DNA of 42,478 bases from Flavobacteriales bacterium (GCA_018623275.1 JAAZVU010000002.1:1-42478), one strand, 5' to 3'; positions 1 through 9,484 are shown, numbered from the stretch's first letter. Program-made: numbers and translations. Notes: generated from the letters alone by a model not told the origin.

Positions 1-1671
1 CGTCTCTAGTTTCCCCATTTGACCGTAGGTACTTTTCTTAAATTCTTCACTACGCCCGTCGGTTCCGTGGTTGTCTACACTAACGACAATCATGTCGTAT
101 TCATTCGCAAGCATCTGGAACCACATACCATTAAATGCGTCATAGCTGTTCTCAACGGTCTGACGGCCAGGGCCACCATAGACAAACATGAACATTGGGT
201 AGGTTTTATTTGCATCAAAGTCCACCGGCTTGATCATCCAAGCGTTGAGGTCACCGCCGGTTGGCGTACTAACTGTGAAAAATTCTTTCGGTGAGTAAGT
301 GTATGCTTCCAATGCAGCCTCAGCGCGTTTGTTTTCTTTGAGTGTACGAACGATGCTGCCGTCGTTGCTTCGAAGTGTGACCACCGGCGGTACCCCTTCG
401 GCACTGTAGGTATTTACGAATAAGCTGAAATCGTTAGTAAAGGTGCCACGGTGCGTTCCTTTTTCGCTGGTGAGCAGTTTTTTGCTACGACCATTGATGC
501 GGATGCTGTAGATGTTACGCTCAGTAGCATTCATCTCCGAGCTCTGGTAATACAAACGCTTGTTTTCATCGATACCGTAGAACGAAGTAACGTTAAAATC
601 GCCGGAGGTAATCTGACGCTTTACTTTGCCTTGTGCACTGATATGGTACAGGTGGTTCCAGCCGTCTCTATCGCTCAGCATGATAAATGAGCCGTCTTCT
701 AGGAAGTACAATTCATCATTGATTTCAAGATATTTCTCGTCAGTCTCTTGGTAGAGTAGGGCATGTTCACCACTTGGCGCATCTACCGCATAGAGCTTGA
801 GGTCATTCTGCAGCCTATTCATGCTTTGAATCACCCACGTGCGATCATCGGACCATTTTGTACGTGGTAGGTATTCGTAAGGCGTCTTATCAAGCACCTG
901 ACGGACGCTTCCGTTTTCGCTGTCCCATAGATGTGCGGTAACTACACTATTGTCTTCACCAGCCTTCGGGTATTTGAAGGTATATGGGTTGGGGTACAAT
1001 TTATTCCCGTAAACATCCATATTGAAACTCCTGACATTGCTCTCGTCAAAGCGTAAAAAGCCGATGTAGCGTGAATCCGGAGACCACCAGAAGGCACTAA
1101 CTAGGGCAAATTCTTCTTCGTAGACCCAGTCCGTTGCACCATTGATGATGCTGTTAAAAGCCCCGTCCTTAGTAATTTGAATATGTGCATCTGTTGCGAT
1201 GTCATACGCATATAGATTATTGCCTAGGACGTAAGCCACGTGCTGGCCATCTGGTGAGTAGGTAGCATAGCGCACCTTTTCGTCGCGTAGTTTTTTAGCA
1301 GTACCCGAATTAAAATCGGCCAACCAAACCACACTGCGAGAACTGTATCTGTAAATACCGACTGTTTCTGTTTCTAAAAGGGCAGCAGTTTCATCTGCGT
1401 TGAATGAATACCCATCGAAACTGTTCAATCCTTCTACCGATGCGATATCGAAAAGTGTGGCTACTTTTTCGCCGCTCTCGTAGCTGTATTTGTCAATGGT
1501 TTTTTGTGTAGTGGCCGAATAGTGTGCACCGTCATTCATGCTGCGCAATCCGCTGATGCCGCCGGCGTAGAAAGAGTAGCGCTGCCAAAGGTCACTAAGG
1601 GTAATTGATTGTTGCGCTACCGCCGTAAAAGAAAGGGCAACACATAGGCTGAAGGAGAATATTTTTTTCAT
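1..1671 (-). CDS. Dipeptidyl-peptidase IV family serine peptidase (S9B), C-terminal part outside window
   Basis: The frame is open for 557 codons from an ATG at 1669-1671 to the left edge, so the gene is cut by the window. Residues 1-20 (MKKIFSFSLCVALSFTAVAQ) form a signal peptide, so the enzyme is exported. The beta-propeller region follows and carries the family hallmark DWVYEEEF at residues 181-188, the glutamate-bearing segment that binds the substrate amino terminus in DPP IV. The last visible residues, VVSVDNHGTDGR, match the start of the alpha/beta-hydrolase domain. The catalytic Ser, Asp and His lie beyond the edge, so activity cannot be judged. It is expected to release Xaa-Pro (or similar) dipeptides from peptides outside the cytoplasm. 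The downstream end of the ferredoxin gene is only 60 bp upstream, so it could be read through from there. A TATCTTTA sequence on the minus strand (1694-1701) is a possible -7 box. Confidence 0.93.
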   Translation of the reverse strand, partial: MKKIFSFSLCVALSFTAVAQQSITLSDLWQRYSFYAGGISGLRSMNDGAHYSATTQKTIDKYSYESGEKVATLFDIASVEGLNSFDGYSFNADETAALLETETVGIYRYSSRSVVWLADFNSGTAKKLRDEKVRYATYSPDGQHVAYVLGNNLYAYDIATDAHIQITKDGAFNSIINGATDWVYEEEFALVSAFWWSPDSRYIGFLRFDESNVRSFNMDVYGNKLYPNPYTFKYPKAGEDNSVVTAHLWDSENGSVRQVLDKTPYEYLPRTKWSDDRTWVIQSMNRLQNDLKLYAVDAPSGEHALLYQETDEKYLEINDELYFLEDGSFIMLSDRDGWNHLYHISAQGKVKRQITSGDFNVTSFYGIDENKRLYYQSSEMNATERNIYSIRINGRSKKLLTSEKGTHRGTFTNDFSLFVNTYSAEGVPPVVTLRSNDGSIVRTLKENKRAEAALEAYTYSPKEFFTVSTPTGGDLNAWMIKPVDFDANKTYPMFMFVYGGPGRQTVENSYDAFNGMWFQMLANEYDMIVVSVDNHGTDGRSEEFKKSTYGQMGKLET

Positions 1672-1731
1672 GGAATTCAATTCTGTGAGGAGCTAAAGAT
1701 AACTCAAGAATTGCCACGAATAAAAGCCTGT

Positions 1732-2058
1732 TTATTCAGATTCAGGCGCAAGGGTAACGGCAAGACCTTCGAGGTCAGGATGCATGAAAATCTGACACCC
1801 CAATCGGCTGTTGTCTTCAACAAAAAATGCTTGATCGAGCATGTCCTCCTCGTCGTCCGAAGGTTCTTTGAGCTGATGATCGCTTTCAACATAGCAATGG
1901 CACGAGGCACACATCGCCATTCCACCACAAGTACCTTTTACAGGCAGCTCGTAGGATTTACAAACCTCCATGAGGTTCATGTTCATATCCGTTGGAGCAA
2001 CGAGTTCATGACTTTGACCTTCACGGTCAACAACAACGATATTGATATCTGCACTCAT
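1732..2058 (-). CDS. 2Fe-2S ferredoxin, adrenodoxin type
   Basis: A 108-residue soluble protein with cysteines at 44, 50, 53 and 88 (segment CGGMAMCASC, then LGCQ), the CX5CX2C plus distal Cys pattern of vertebrate/ISC-type 2Fe-2S ferredoxins. The acidic stretch around residues 67-76 resembles the partner-binding region of adrenodoxin-like proteins. It starts one base after the stop codon of the flavoprotein reductase upstream, so the two are almost certainly co-transcribed and probably form an NADPH-reductase-ferredoxin electron chain. The final acceptor is not encoded nearby; candidates are Fe-S assembly, cytochromes P450 or desaturases. Family assignment is secure, the physiological partner is inference. 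Confidence 0.93.
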   Translation of the reverse strand: MSADINIVVVDREGQSHELVAPTDMNMNLMEVCKSYELPVKGTCGGMAMCASCHCYVESDHQLKEPSDDEEDMLDQAFFVEDNSRLGCQIFMHPDLEGLAVTLAPESE

Positions 2059-2059
2059 C

Positions 2060-3073
2060 TTATTCTAGACTGCCTACACCGCCCATTACGGTAGTGTATT
2101 TGAATGATAGTTTCTTATCTGGATAGGCACGCTTGAAGGCGCTTTGAACCATGATGGTACCCTCGTGGAATCCACAAAGGATAAGCTTGAGCTTACCAGG
2201 ATACGTGTTGACATCGCCTATGGCGTAGATGCCTTCAATATTTGTGCTGTAATCCGTGGCATTATCTACTACAATAGAGTTTTTCTCAATTTCTAATCCC
2301 CAATCTCCAATAGGTCCTAGGGTAGGAGTAAGACCGAAAAGCGGCAACCAGTCGGTACATTCAACCTCTGTTTTGCTCCCGTCTTTTGCATGGATAGTTA
2401 CAGATTCAAGCGTTTCGCCGCCAGCCACCTCTTTGACCTCTGCGTTAGTGATGAGGTTCACCTTACCGGCTTCAGCCAGAGCCATGACTTTATCTACGCT
2501 GTCCAAGTGTCCTCTGAAAGAAGTTCTACGGTGGACTAGGCTCACTTCCTCAGCAATCTCTGCCAAGAAGATGGTCCAGTCCAAGGCGCTATCACCACCG
2601 CCTGAAATCACCACTTTCTTGCCGCGATAAACCTCTGGGTCCTTGATGATGTATTTGATGCCTTTATCTTCAAAATCTGTAATGTTGGCAATAGGAGGTT
2701 TGCGCGGTGTGAATACACCTAGCCCGCCTGCTATGGCAACAGAAGGCGCACGGTGCTGTGTGCCTTTGTCTGTGGTCACGATGAATTGGTCCTCATCGTC
2801 TTTATCGATAGTAACAGCGCTCTCGCCTAGTGTGAAACCTGGGTTAAACGGTTTGATTTGCTCCATCAGATTATCGACCAATTCACCCGCATCTATGGTT
2901 GGAAAACCCGGGATGTCGTAAATAGGTTTCTTTGGATAAATCTCGGCAAGTTGACCGCCCGGTTGTGGCAACGAATCAATCAGGTGACACTTCATTTTCA
3001 AAAGTCCTGCTTCAAAGACTGTAAACAAGCCCGTAGGTCCTGCGCCAATGATGAGAAGATCTGTCTGGATCAT
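2060..3073 (-). CDS. Ferredoxin--NADP+ reductase, thioredoxin-reductase-like type
   Basis: A 337-residue flavoprotein beginning MIQTDLLIIGAGPTGLF. The FAD-binding GAGPTG lies at the N terminus, the NADPH-binding motif SGGGDSALDW is in the middle, and a C-terminal FAD motif IYAIGDVNTYPGK follows. The CxxC redox pair of true thioredoxin reductases is absent where it would sit in the NADPH domain, which points to the YumC-type ferredoxin/flavodoxin-NADP+ reductase subgroup. The frame stays open 16 codons further upstream, but the ATG at 3073 gives the family-typical start and a -7 promoter box lies at 3099-3106, inside that extension. It sits immediately upstream of the 2Fe-2S ferredoxin gene, its likely electron acceptor. 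Confidence 0.92.
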   Translation of the reverse strand: MIQTDLLIIGAGPTGLFTVFEAGLLKMKCHLIDSLPQPGGQLAEIYPKKPIYDIPGFPTIDAGELVDNLMEQIKPFNPGFTLGESAVTIDKDDEDQFIVTTDKGTQHRAPSVAIAGGLGVFTPRKPPIANITDFEDKGIKYIIKDPEVYRGKKVVISGGGDSALDWTIFLAEIAEEVSLVHRRTSFRGHLDSVDKVMALAEAGKVNLITNAEVKEVAGGETLESVTIHAKDGSKTEVECTDWLPLFGLTPTLGPIGDWGLEIEKNSIVVDNATDYSTNIEGIYAIGDVNTYPGKLKLILCGFHEGTIMVQSAFKRAYPDKKLSFKYTTVMGGVGSLE

Positions 3074-3098
3074 AAACGAATAGCTATTATTCTGTGCA

Positions 3099-3106
3099 CA
3101 AAAATA
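3099..3106 (-). promoter_or_regulatory. Predicted -7 promoter box for the reductase-ferredoxin genes
   Basis: The minus strand reads TATTTTTG, an exact match to the Bacteroidota -7 element TAnnTTTG. Transcription would start near 3094, leaving a leader of about 20 nt to the ATG at 3073. No TTTG/TTG -33 element is seen at proper spacing. Prediction only. Confidence 0.55.
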
Positions 3107-3201
3107 GGGTGTAGAAGCCAAAGGAATTACTGAGGATTATCAATGTTTTCAATGAAGTTTTGCGTTTACTCATTTGAGGGCGCTTTGATTGCATATCGAT
3201 G

Positions 3202-3209
3202 TATATTTG
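3202..3209 (+). promoter_or_regulatory. Predicted -7 promoter box for the giant secreted protein
   Basis: TATATTTG is an exact match to TAnnTTTG, 20 bp upstream of the ATG at 3230. A TTTG at 3184-3187 could be a -33 element, but the 14-bp spacer is shorter than usual. Transcription would start near 3214 and the leader would be very short. Confidence 0.55.
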
Positions 3210-3229
3210 CTTTATCAAAATAGAAACCT

Positions 3230-6200
3230 ATGCGCTTACGCTTTTTGTGGGCAATGTTATTGCCACTAGGCCTTTTCGGCCAAACTACTATCCTGAACAT
3301 GCCTATTGATGGCTCAACGGACACCACGACAGAATGTTCTGGGATTTTAGTTGACGGCGGAGGTATCAATGGAAACTACACCGCTTACAACAACGGCTAT
3401 GTAATTATTGATCCGCCTGGAAACGATACGGTAACATTGACATTCACTACCTGGAGTTTGTATCACTCAAGCGATTTTATTCAGGTTTATGATGGAGTCG
3501 GGACATCTTCGACTTATCTGGGATATTATTCTTCTACTTCAACGCCAACTACCATCACTGCTCCTTCAGGCGCATTGACCATTAGATTTTACACCAATTA
3601 TTGGGGACATTCGGCAGGGTTTGTAGCGAATTGGTCGACTTCTGGGACCACCGCGCCAACGGCAAATTTCACGTACGCGGCCCAGAGCCAGAATTATAAT
3701 ACCCCAATCCAATTCGTGAACACCTCTTCAAATGGGGGTTCTTCTTTTTGGGATTTCGGGGATGGCAGTACTAGCACGGCGCAGAATCCTACGCACAATT
3801 ACACTTCTTCAGGTACGCAGACCATTACCTTGATCGAGTCAAATTGTAATTCTTCGGATACTATCACTTCGACCATCACCATTTCGAATGGTCCTGATAT
3901 TCAATCGTACGACGATACAATCAATATGACGGTAGCATGTAACACCATTGCAACAGAATATTGGACACTATCAAATGGCACAGGTGCAGGGCCGCTTACT
4001 TTGGATGTCGAGGTGTATGATACGGCTGTGTCGGAACACATACATTTTGATAATGATACGGAAGGCGCATTTATGTCGTCTGGTTATGCAACTATCACAA
4101 GGACTACTTCGGCGGCTCAGGGGTCTCATGCTCTGAGTGTAACAAGTGCTTCGTCTTCAGAGGTAATGACCATTCCAGTAGCTGGTGCTGGCCCGGGATT
4201 TCAACCAACATATTTTGCTTATCGAACCAAAGCTTCTACCTCGTCTTATAGAGCTTGTAAATTCCAAATGGCCAGTGATAACACTTATGCCCCTTCTATT
4301 CTTGGATATACTTTCTGGTATTCTGACGGTAGATTAGGGATTAGACGCAGAACCCTGAGCGGTTCTTTGGGATTTGAGTATATCACTAATAGTCTCGGTA
4401 ACTGGGCGCTTATTGAATACAAGAATATTGACTGGGCTAATGAGACGTTTGATTTATACCTGGACGGTACGTATCACAATTCATATAAGTTCTTGAATCC
4501 TACGACAAACGTCAATGCCAACTATGCGAGCTATTTAAGGCTCGTCAATGATTATTCATCCGATTTAGTATATCTGGATGATATTAAAATTGGTTTTGGT
4601 TCCAATAGTGCCACTCTATCCATTAGTCCGAGCTCAGCGACTGTTCTTGGTGGTAATAGCACAACGTTCAGCCTGCAATTTGACGCAACTGGTTTGACCA
4701 GTGGCCAGTATTACTCCAGTGTAGTTGTTTCTTCGAACGATACGACCATTAATAATGATACTATACCAGTAATAGCCACGGTTGAAGGTAGCTATGAATT
4801 CAACACATTATCGGATACCCTAGATTTTGGCAATGTTGCCTCAGGTAAGCTTTATAATGACTCCATGATGGTATTGAATACCGGTTGTGCTGATCTTCAA
4901 GTAGACTCATTGGTAGAGGCGAGTACGGATTTTATGGCTTCTATGAATTCTATTTCAGATGGTGATACTGGGTATGTATATGCCCAATTCACTGCCCCGT
5001 CTGCAGGAACCTATATAGATAGCTTTATAGTATATACTCCGGACAGCAGTTTTACGAGATACTTTAAAGCATATGCCTTTGATGCACCTTCGATAGCCTT
5101 GGATTCAACGGTCTTCAACCTTTCTGTGAATGGCTGTCCGGATACTGTCGATGTATCTTATTGGATTTATAATAACGGTCAGCAATCTTTGACTTTTGAA
5201 AATGAAGGTGTGCCCACAGTAGCACCTCCGGCTTGTCCTTTTACCATCCAACTCACGGATTCTTATGGTGATGGCTGGAATGGGGCTAAAGTCGATTTAA
5301 TCGATTCCGATGGCAATGTTCTCTACACGCTGGGAACCACCTTTTATTACGGTTCATTATTTAATGAGAGCGTAATGTTGTGTTCCGGAGAGACCTACCG
5401 AATAGTTGTTACAGCTACGGGTAGTTATAAGTCTGAAATCGGCCTTAATGTTATCGAGAACGGAACAACAATAGCTTCTTACTCCAATACATCTGCAACG
5501 AATTTAGGCACTCAGATGGCTCAATTTAGTGCGAATTGTGGCATACCATGTTCAAACCCTTCTACCTTGGTGTTCGATCCTACTACCGGCACTGTTGCCG
5601 CTGCTGACTCACAGTTGGTAGTGATGAAGATTTACACAGATAGCTTGATGGAAGGAACGTATCAGTATTCTGCCTATGTAAGTTCAAATGATCCTGTAGA
5701 TTCAGTAATGGATATTACCGTAAATCTGACCCTTGACGGTGTTTCTGAAACATACATCAACCGTTCGATGTGTTATGACCTAGATACCTTAGTCAAAGGC
5801 GGCACTTATGTGGATAGTGTTTTTGTTGAAAATTTAGGTTGTGACAGCTTGTACTTCAATTCTTTGTCTTCAACTGACGCCATATTTAGTGCCTCAGCAG
5901 CATATAGCGAAATAGGCGTTGGCGATAGCGGTTGGGTAATTGTGACTATTAGTCCTACAACCGTAGGAGCTATAACGGACACCGTTTTTGTAAATACTTC
6001 CGACACGACCTGGCCATTGTGTTACAACGGTTATGTAGCAGAGGCACCAAATGCTTGGGTAAACACTAACCCGATCTCTTTGTCTACGGTGAATTGTGGC
6101 GATTCAGTGGCATTCACATTCCCAATTGCTAACACGGCCTCAGGCACTAGTCTTGACTGGTCAGTAACCTCTGGCGAAGTGCTCAATGTTTTGATGGTGA

Positions 6201-8959
6201 ATTACAGCGTATATCCTGCGTTATTGACCAAATTAGACAACTACCTGGATGGTGTGTCGGACATGAATATCAAGTCAGTGACCACGCTTAGTGCTGCTGT
6301 AGCCGAGCTTGGTTGGGCCGATGTAGTGATATTCCCATCAATCACATCATCGCCTTCAGCATCAGATTACACCAACATTGAGGATGATATGGAGACGTTC
6401 ATCAACGATGGCGGTAAGATGATCATTATTGGATCAGCTTTTGTCAGTGATATACTTTCGATGGATTTTATCTCAGGATACTACTACGGTAATTACACGA
6501 ACTACACCCATTATGTGAATACAACGTTGAACCATCCGTATACGCAAGGCTTGCCTTCTAGTTTTACAGCCCAAAGTGCTGCAATGAATGCTAGAATTAC
6601 GAATACGGGTACGCAGCAACTAGTGTATTATTCTTACTATTCACACGGTTTGACGGTTAGTCCGATCGGTGATGGTGAGCTCATTTACTTTGCATACAAC
6701 TGGAATCAGGTGTATACGGAAATAGAGACTATGATGAGCAATATTCTGACCACCACTTTGTCAGATAAGTCCACCGGTTTGAACTGGATTTCCTTTGCGA
6801 ATAACCTGGGAACTACCAGTGGAGGTGATACCACCATTATAAGTGGTACTGCATACTCGGATAGTCTAGATGCTGGCGTTCATAATTTGAGCATCTCGGT
6901 TACGACCAATGACCCAACAGGCGGCACCTTTAGTATTCCTGTGACACTAACCGTTAACGGTAAAGGGGAGAGTGATCTAGATGCTGGATGTGAGGCGTGG
7001 GGCAGTTCGTTCCAAAACATGACGCACGTTCGCGATGTCGCTGTGTACAATTTGGGATGTGATACTTTGACCATCTCAAGCGTGGCTACTGGCGGATCAG
7101 ATTTCTCAGCGTCGTCTTCGAATGTCGCTATTGCCCCAGGTGATACAGGTTATGTGCCTGTGAGTCTTTATTCGTCAACCATTGGTGCTGTAAGCGATAC
7201 GCTTTCAATCTACACGGATGCAGATACGGTGTATAAGTGTTTAACTGGAACCATTGTTGGCGCATCAGATATAGCGGTAGCACCTAATCCTATAAACGTG
7301 ACGGTGAATAAGTGTAACAGCTTTACTACAGTGCCATACACTATTACGAATAATGGCTCTGCATCGCTCACTTACGATGTCAGTGTTGCAGAGGTGTATG
7401 ATAGTGCTTATACTCAAACTTGGTTGTATCCAGCACCGAATTACTCCAACCAGTTGACCTTCTCTTTTAACAACATCATCGATTCTGATACGCTGTTCTA
7501 CGAGATCATTCTCAATGGTGCTTACAGCAACACGAATCAGTACTATTACCTTTATTTGAACAACAGTTATATTCAGACTTTTTACGATAATAATGTTGCT
7601 GATTACACCAATGATACCATCACAGGTTTCATTACGGGCTGGCAGTTGAGTAATGCCATTACTGCCGGATACTGTGATATTCGATTGTACTCTTACAACT
7701 ACACGAGTGTGACGGGCCAAACGGCTACGGTTCGAGTGAAACAACGTAAATCAGTAACGTGGGCAGCGCCAGTAGGCTTGACTTCTGGTACATTAACTGC
7801 AGGAAACTCGGTTTCTAAATCACTGTTGGTTACGGTTACAAATCTTTCTTTAGGCACCTATAACACCAGTGTGATCTTTGAAACTAATGATCCTTCTGAT
7901 CCATTCTACAGCGTTCCGATGACGGTGAATGTGGTGAGTGAGCCGGATATGGAGCTCAGTACTGGCACACTAAACTATGGTAGCGTGTATGATACGCAGC
8001 CTAAAGTAGATTCAATCATTGTTGAAAACAATGGTTGTACTGATCTTAGCATCACCAACATCACAAGTAACAATTCGCATTTCGTTCCTGGTTGGACTAC
8101 ACAGACTATTTCGGCTGGTGGTTCTGCAATTTTGCCGGTGACCTTCACAGCAACTACACCGGGATTAGAAACAGGTATATTGACTTTTGCAAATAATGAC
8201 AGTGTCCAATTGGTCACCATGCAAGCCAACGTAGTTTTTGCACCAGTAGCAGATTACCAATACACTGTTCAAAATAGCTGTACGGGGTTAATTACGTTCT
8301 CGAATGAGAGTACCAATGGATCGCAGTACTTCTGGTCGTTTGACGATGGGACTTTCTCAGCTGCAGTAAATCCGTCTCATACGTACACGAAACCGGGCAC
8401 CTACAATGTTATGCTTGTTACCTCAAATACCGGTGGCTCTGATACGACCTACAAGACTGTCACTTTGAATGACGTATTGTACGTAGACTTTGCCTTCCCA
8501 ACATCGGTTCAAGCTGGCCAGGTTATTCAGTTCACAGATTCTTCCATGTACCCAGTGTCTTGGCAATGGTTCTTTGGTGATGGTAATAACAGTACCACAC
8601 CGAACCCGCAGCACACTTATGCAAACAAAGGGACGTACATCGTGACTTTGTTGGCTCAGAATAGCGCAGGTTGTTCTGGAAGTGAGAATCAGCAAATTGA
8701 TGTGTTGAGCGGCATTGGACTTGATGAAAGTACACCTGACGACCTTACCATTTATCCTGTGCCAACCACGGGAAGACTGACGGTTGAAACAGCTGCTGAG
8801 GTTGAGAGTATTTCGCTCTACAATATGACGGGCCAATTCATTACTGAAGTGCGCGGTCAACGAAGCTTAGACCTTAGTACGCTCCCGGCAGGTACGTACA
8901 TGCTACGAATCTCAGGAGAGACCTGGGTAGTAAACCGTAGCGTAGAGTTATTGAAATAA
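3230..8959 (+). CDS. Giant secreted multidomain protein: CUB, PKD, four split ASH-like modules, T9SS sorting tail
   Basis: 1909 residues. A signal peptide spans about residues 1-18 (MRLRFLWAMLLPLGLFGQ). A CUB-like domain follows (about 36-134), then a PKD domain (about 142-222, WDFGDGS). The centre is four tandem units. Each unit is a beta-sandwich module interrupted by a different insert, followed by a shorter HYDIN/choice-of-anchor-D-like module. The inserts are LamG-like (about 267-459), a DSYGDGWNG domain (about 669-773), a GATase/ThuA-like alpha/beta segment (about 984-1181) and a beta-rich segment (about 1387-1505). Two more PKD domains (about 1670-1825; WSFDDG, WFFGDGN) precede a C-terminal type IX secretion sorting domain (DLTIYPVPTTGRLTVE ... 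LPAGTYMLRISG). The protein should cross the outer membrane by T9SS and be anchored or released, probably as an adhesin or matrix protein. No catalytic motif is evident. The gene stands alone with its own promoter box and terminator. Confidence 0.9.
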   Translation: MRLRFLWAMLLPLGLFGQTTILNMPIDGSTDTTTECSGILVDGGGINGNYTAYNNGYVIIDPPGNDTVTLTFTTWSLYHSSDFIQVYDGVGTSSTYLGYYSSTSTPTTITAPSGALTIRFYTNYWGHSAGFVANWSTSGTTAPTANFTYAAQSQNYNTPIQFVNTSSNGGSSFWDFGDGSTSTAQNPTHNYTSSGTQTITLIESNCNSSDTITSTITISNGPDIQSYDDTINMTVACNTIATEYWTLSNGTGAGPLTLDVEVYDTAVSEHIHFDNDTEGAFMSSGYATITRTTSAAQGSHALSVTSASSSEVMTIPVAGAGPGFQPTYFAYRTKASTSSYRACKFQMASDNTYAPSILGYTFWYSDGRLGIRRRTLSGSLGFEYITNSLGNWALIEYKNIDWANETFDLYLDGTYHNSYKFLNPTTNVNANYASYLRLVNDYSSDLVYLDDIKIGFGSNSATLSISPSSATVLGGNSTTFSLQFDATGLTSGQYYSSVVVSSNDTTINNDTIPVIATVEGSYEFNTLSDTLDFGNVASGKLYNDSMMVLNTGCADLQVDSLVEASTDFMASMNSISDGDTGYVYAQFTAPSAGTYIDSFIVYTPDSSFTRYFKAYAFDAPSIALDSTVFNLSVNGCPDTVDVSYWIYNNGQQSLTFENEGVPTVAPPACPFTIQLTDSYGDGWNGAKVDLIDSDGNVLYTLGTTFYYGSLFNESVMLCSGETYRIVVTATGSYKSEIGLNVIENGTTIASYSNTSATNLGTQMAQFSANCGIPCSNPSTLVFDPTTGTVAAADSQLVVMKIYTDSLMEGTYQYSAYVSSNDPVDSVMDITVNLTLDGVSETYINRSMCYDLDTLVKGGTYVDSVFVENLGCDSLYFNSLSSTDAIFSASAAYSEIGVGDSGWVIVTISPTTVGAITDTVFVNTSDTTWPLCYNGYVAEAPNAWVNTNPISLSTVNCGDSVAFTFPIANTASGTSLDWSVTSGEVLNVLMVNYSVYPALLTKLDNYLDGVSDMNIKSVTTLSAAVAELGWADVVIFPSITSSPSASDYTNIEDDMETFINDGGKMIIIGSAFVSDILSMDFISGYYYGNYTNYTHYVNTTLNHPYTQGLPSSFTAQSAAMNARITNTGTQQLVYYSYYSHGLTVSPIGDGELIYFAYNWNQVYTEIETMMSNILTTTLSDKSTGLNWISFANNLGTTSGGDTTIISGTAYSDSLDAGVHNLSISVTTNDPTGGTFSIPVTLTVNGKGESDLDAGCEAWGSSFQNMTHVRDVAVYNLGCDTLTISSVATGGSDFSASSSNVAIAPGDTGYVPVSLYSSTIGAVSDTLSIYTDADTVYKCLTGTIVGASDIAVAPNPINVTVNKCNSFTTVPYTITNNGSASLTYDVSVAEVYDSAYTQTWLYPAPNYSNQLTFSFNNIIDSDTLFYEIILNGAYSNTNQYYYLYLNNSYIQTFYDNNVADYTNDTITGFITGWQLSNAITAGYCDIRLYSYNYTSVTGQTATVRVKQRKSVTWAAPVGLTSGTLTAGNSVSKSLLVTVTNLSLGTYNTSVIFETNDPSDPFYSVPMTVNVVSEPDMELSTGTLNYGSVYDTQPKVDSIIVENNGCTDLSITNITSNNSHFVPGWTTQTISAGGSAILPVTFTATTPGLETGILTFANNDSVQLVTMQANVVFAPVADYQYTVQNSCTGLITFSNESTNGSQYFWSFDDGTFSAAVNPSHTYTKPGTYNVMLVTSNTGGSDTTYKTVTLNDVLYVDFAFPTSVQAGQVIQFTDSSMYPVSWQWFFGDGNNSTTPNPQHTYANKGTYIVTLLAQNSAGCSGSENQQIDVLSGIGLDESTPDDLTIYPVPTTGRLTVETAAEVESISLYNMTGQFITEVRGQRSLDLSTLPAGTYMLRISGETWVVNRSVELLK

Positions 8960-8977
8960 GACAAGCTTTTTTACTAG

Positions 8978-9019
8978 AAACAAGAAACCCGGCGCATCCG
9001 CGCCGGGTTTCTTGTTTTT
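8978..9019 (+). terminator. Strong intrinsic terminator after the giant secreted protein
   Basis: An 18-bp perfect stem (arms 8978-8995 and 9000-9017, core CCCGGCGC/GCGCCGGG) with a 4-base loop is followed by T residues. It lies 20 bp past the stop codon at 8959. The A-run on the left arm means it could also act in the other direction. Confidence 0.93.
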
Positions 9020-9119
9020 ATGCTCACCTGTTTATAAACAATGAGTAAGTGAAAGAACGCATTTCATTTTAAGTAGAAAGTCTTATGTATATTCGGAGAA
9101 AGGATTAAAACTCATAATC

Positions 9120-9371
9120 ATGACAGAAAACATTTTTGAACAAGATTTCACTTTGTTGGCTGGAGCGAAAGAACTGGAAGTACTAAACGAACTTGTTGGA
9201 CTTAAACTCCAAGATTTAAACAAACATGTCATGGGCCTACGCGGTCGTGACAAGCAACATGTAGAGGAGGCCCTAGGGCACCTTGAGAACTGCCGAGTGG
9301 CTTTGCGCAATACTGCATTTGAGATTCAGCGCACCATCAACGCAGTAACCCCACAGCCGGTCGACATTTAA
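9120..9371 (+). CDS. Small helical protein of unknown function
   Basis: An 83-residue soluble protein starting MTENIFEQDFTLLAGAKELE. It has no signal peptide, membrane segment or cysteine cluster (one Cys only). The composition is charged and leucine-rich with heptad-like spacing (VLNELVGLKLQDLNKHV, HVEEALGHLENCRVAL), so it is probably all-helical and perhaps a coiled-coil dimer. I do not recognise the family. It is a real gene candidate because it stands between two intrinsic terminators (8978-9019 and 9431-9462), codon use resembles its neighbours, and a near-consensus -7 box TATATTCG lies about 25 bp upstream of the ATG. The antisense frame over the same region lacks these signals. Confidence 0.7.
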   Translation: MTENIFEQDFTLLAGAKELEVLNELVGLKLQDLNKHVMGLRGRDKQHVEEALGHLENCRVALRNTAFEIQRTINAVTPQPVDI

Positions 9372-9430
9372 TTCTCGCTCCTTTTCATTTTTATGTTTCC
9401 TACCTCCCCAGGGGGGTATTGACCGGCTAA

Positions 9431-9462
9431 AACGGCGATCCACCAGGATCGCCGTTTTTTTT
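9431..9462 (+). terminator. Intrinsic terminator after the small gene
   Basis: An 11-bp perfect stem (9431-9441 with 9446-9456, AACGGCGATCC and its complement) with a 4-base loop ACCA is followed by eight T residues. A weaker G/C hairpin (9401-9418, TACCTCCC with GGGGGGTA) precedes it, and a 7-bp repeat CCCAAAA/TTTTGGG (9467-9481) follows. Confidence 0.9.
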
Positions 9463-9484
9463 GATCCCCAAAAATTTTGGGCAT

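Noticed and set aside
1711-2094. 127-codon open frame on the plus strand over the ferredoxin gene
   Set aside because: The antisense ferredoxin has all four cluster cysteines and operon context; this frame has no features.
7265-7744. Long open frame (159 codons) on the minus strand within the giant secreted protein
   Set aside because: It is a shadow of the coding strand with no recognisable domain, promoter or start context.
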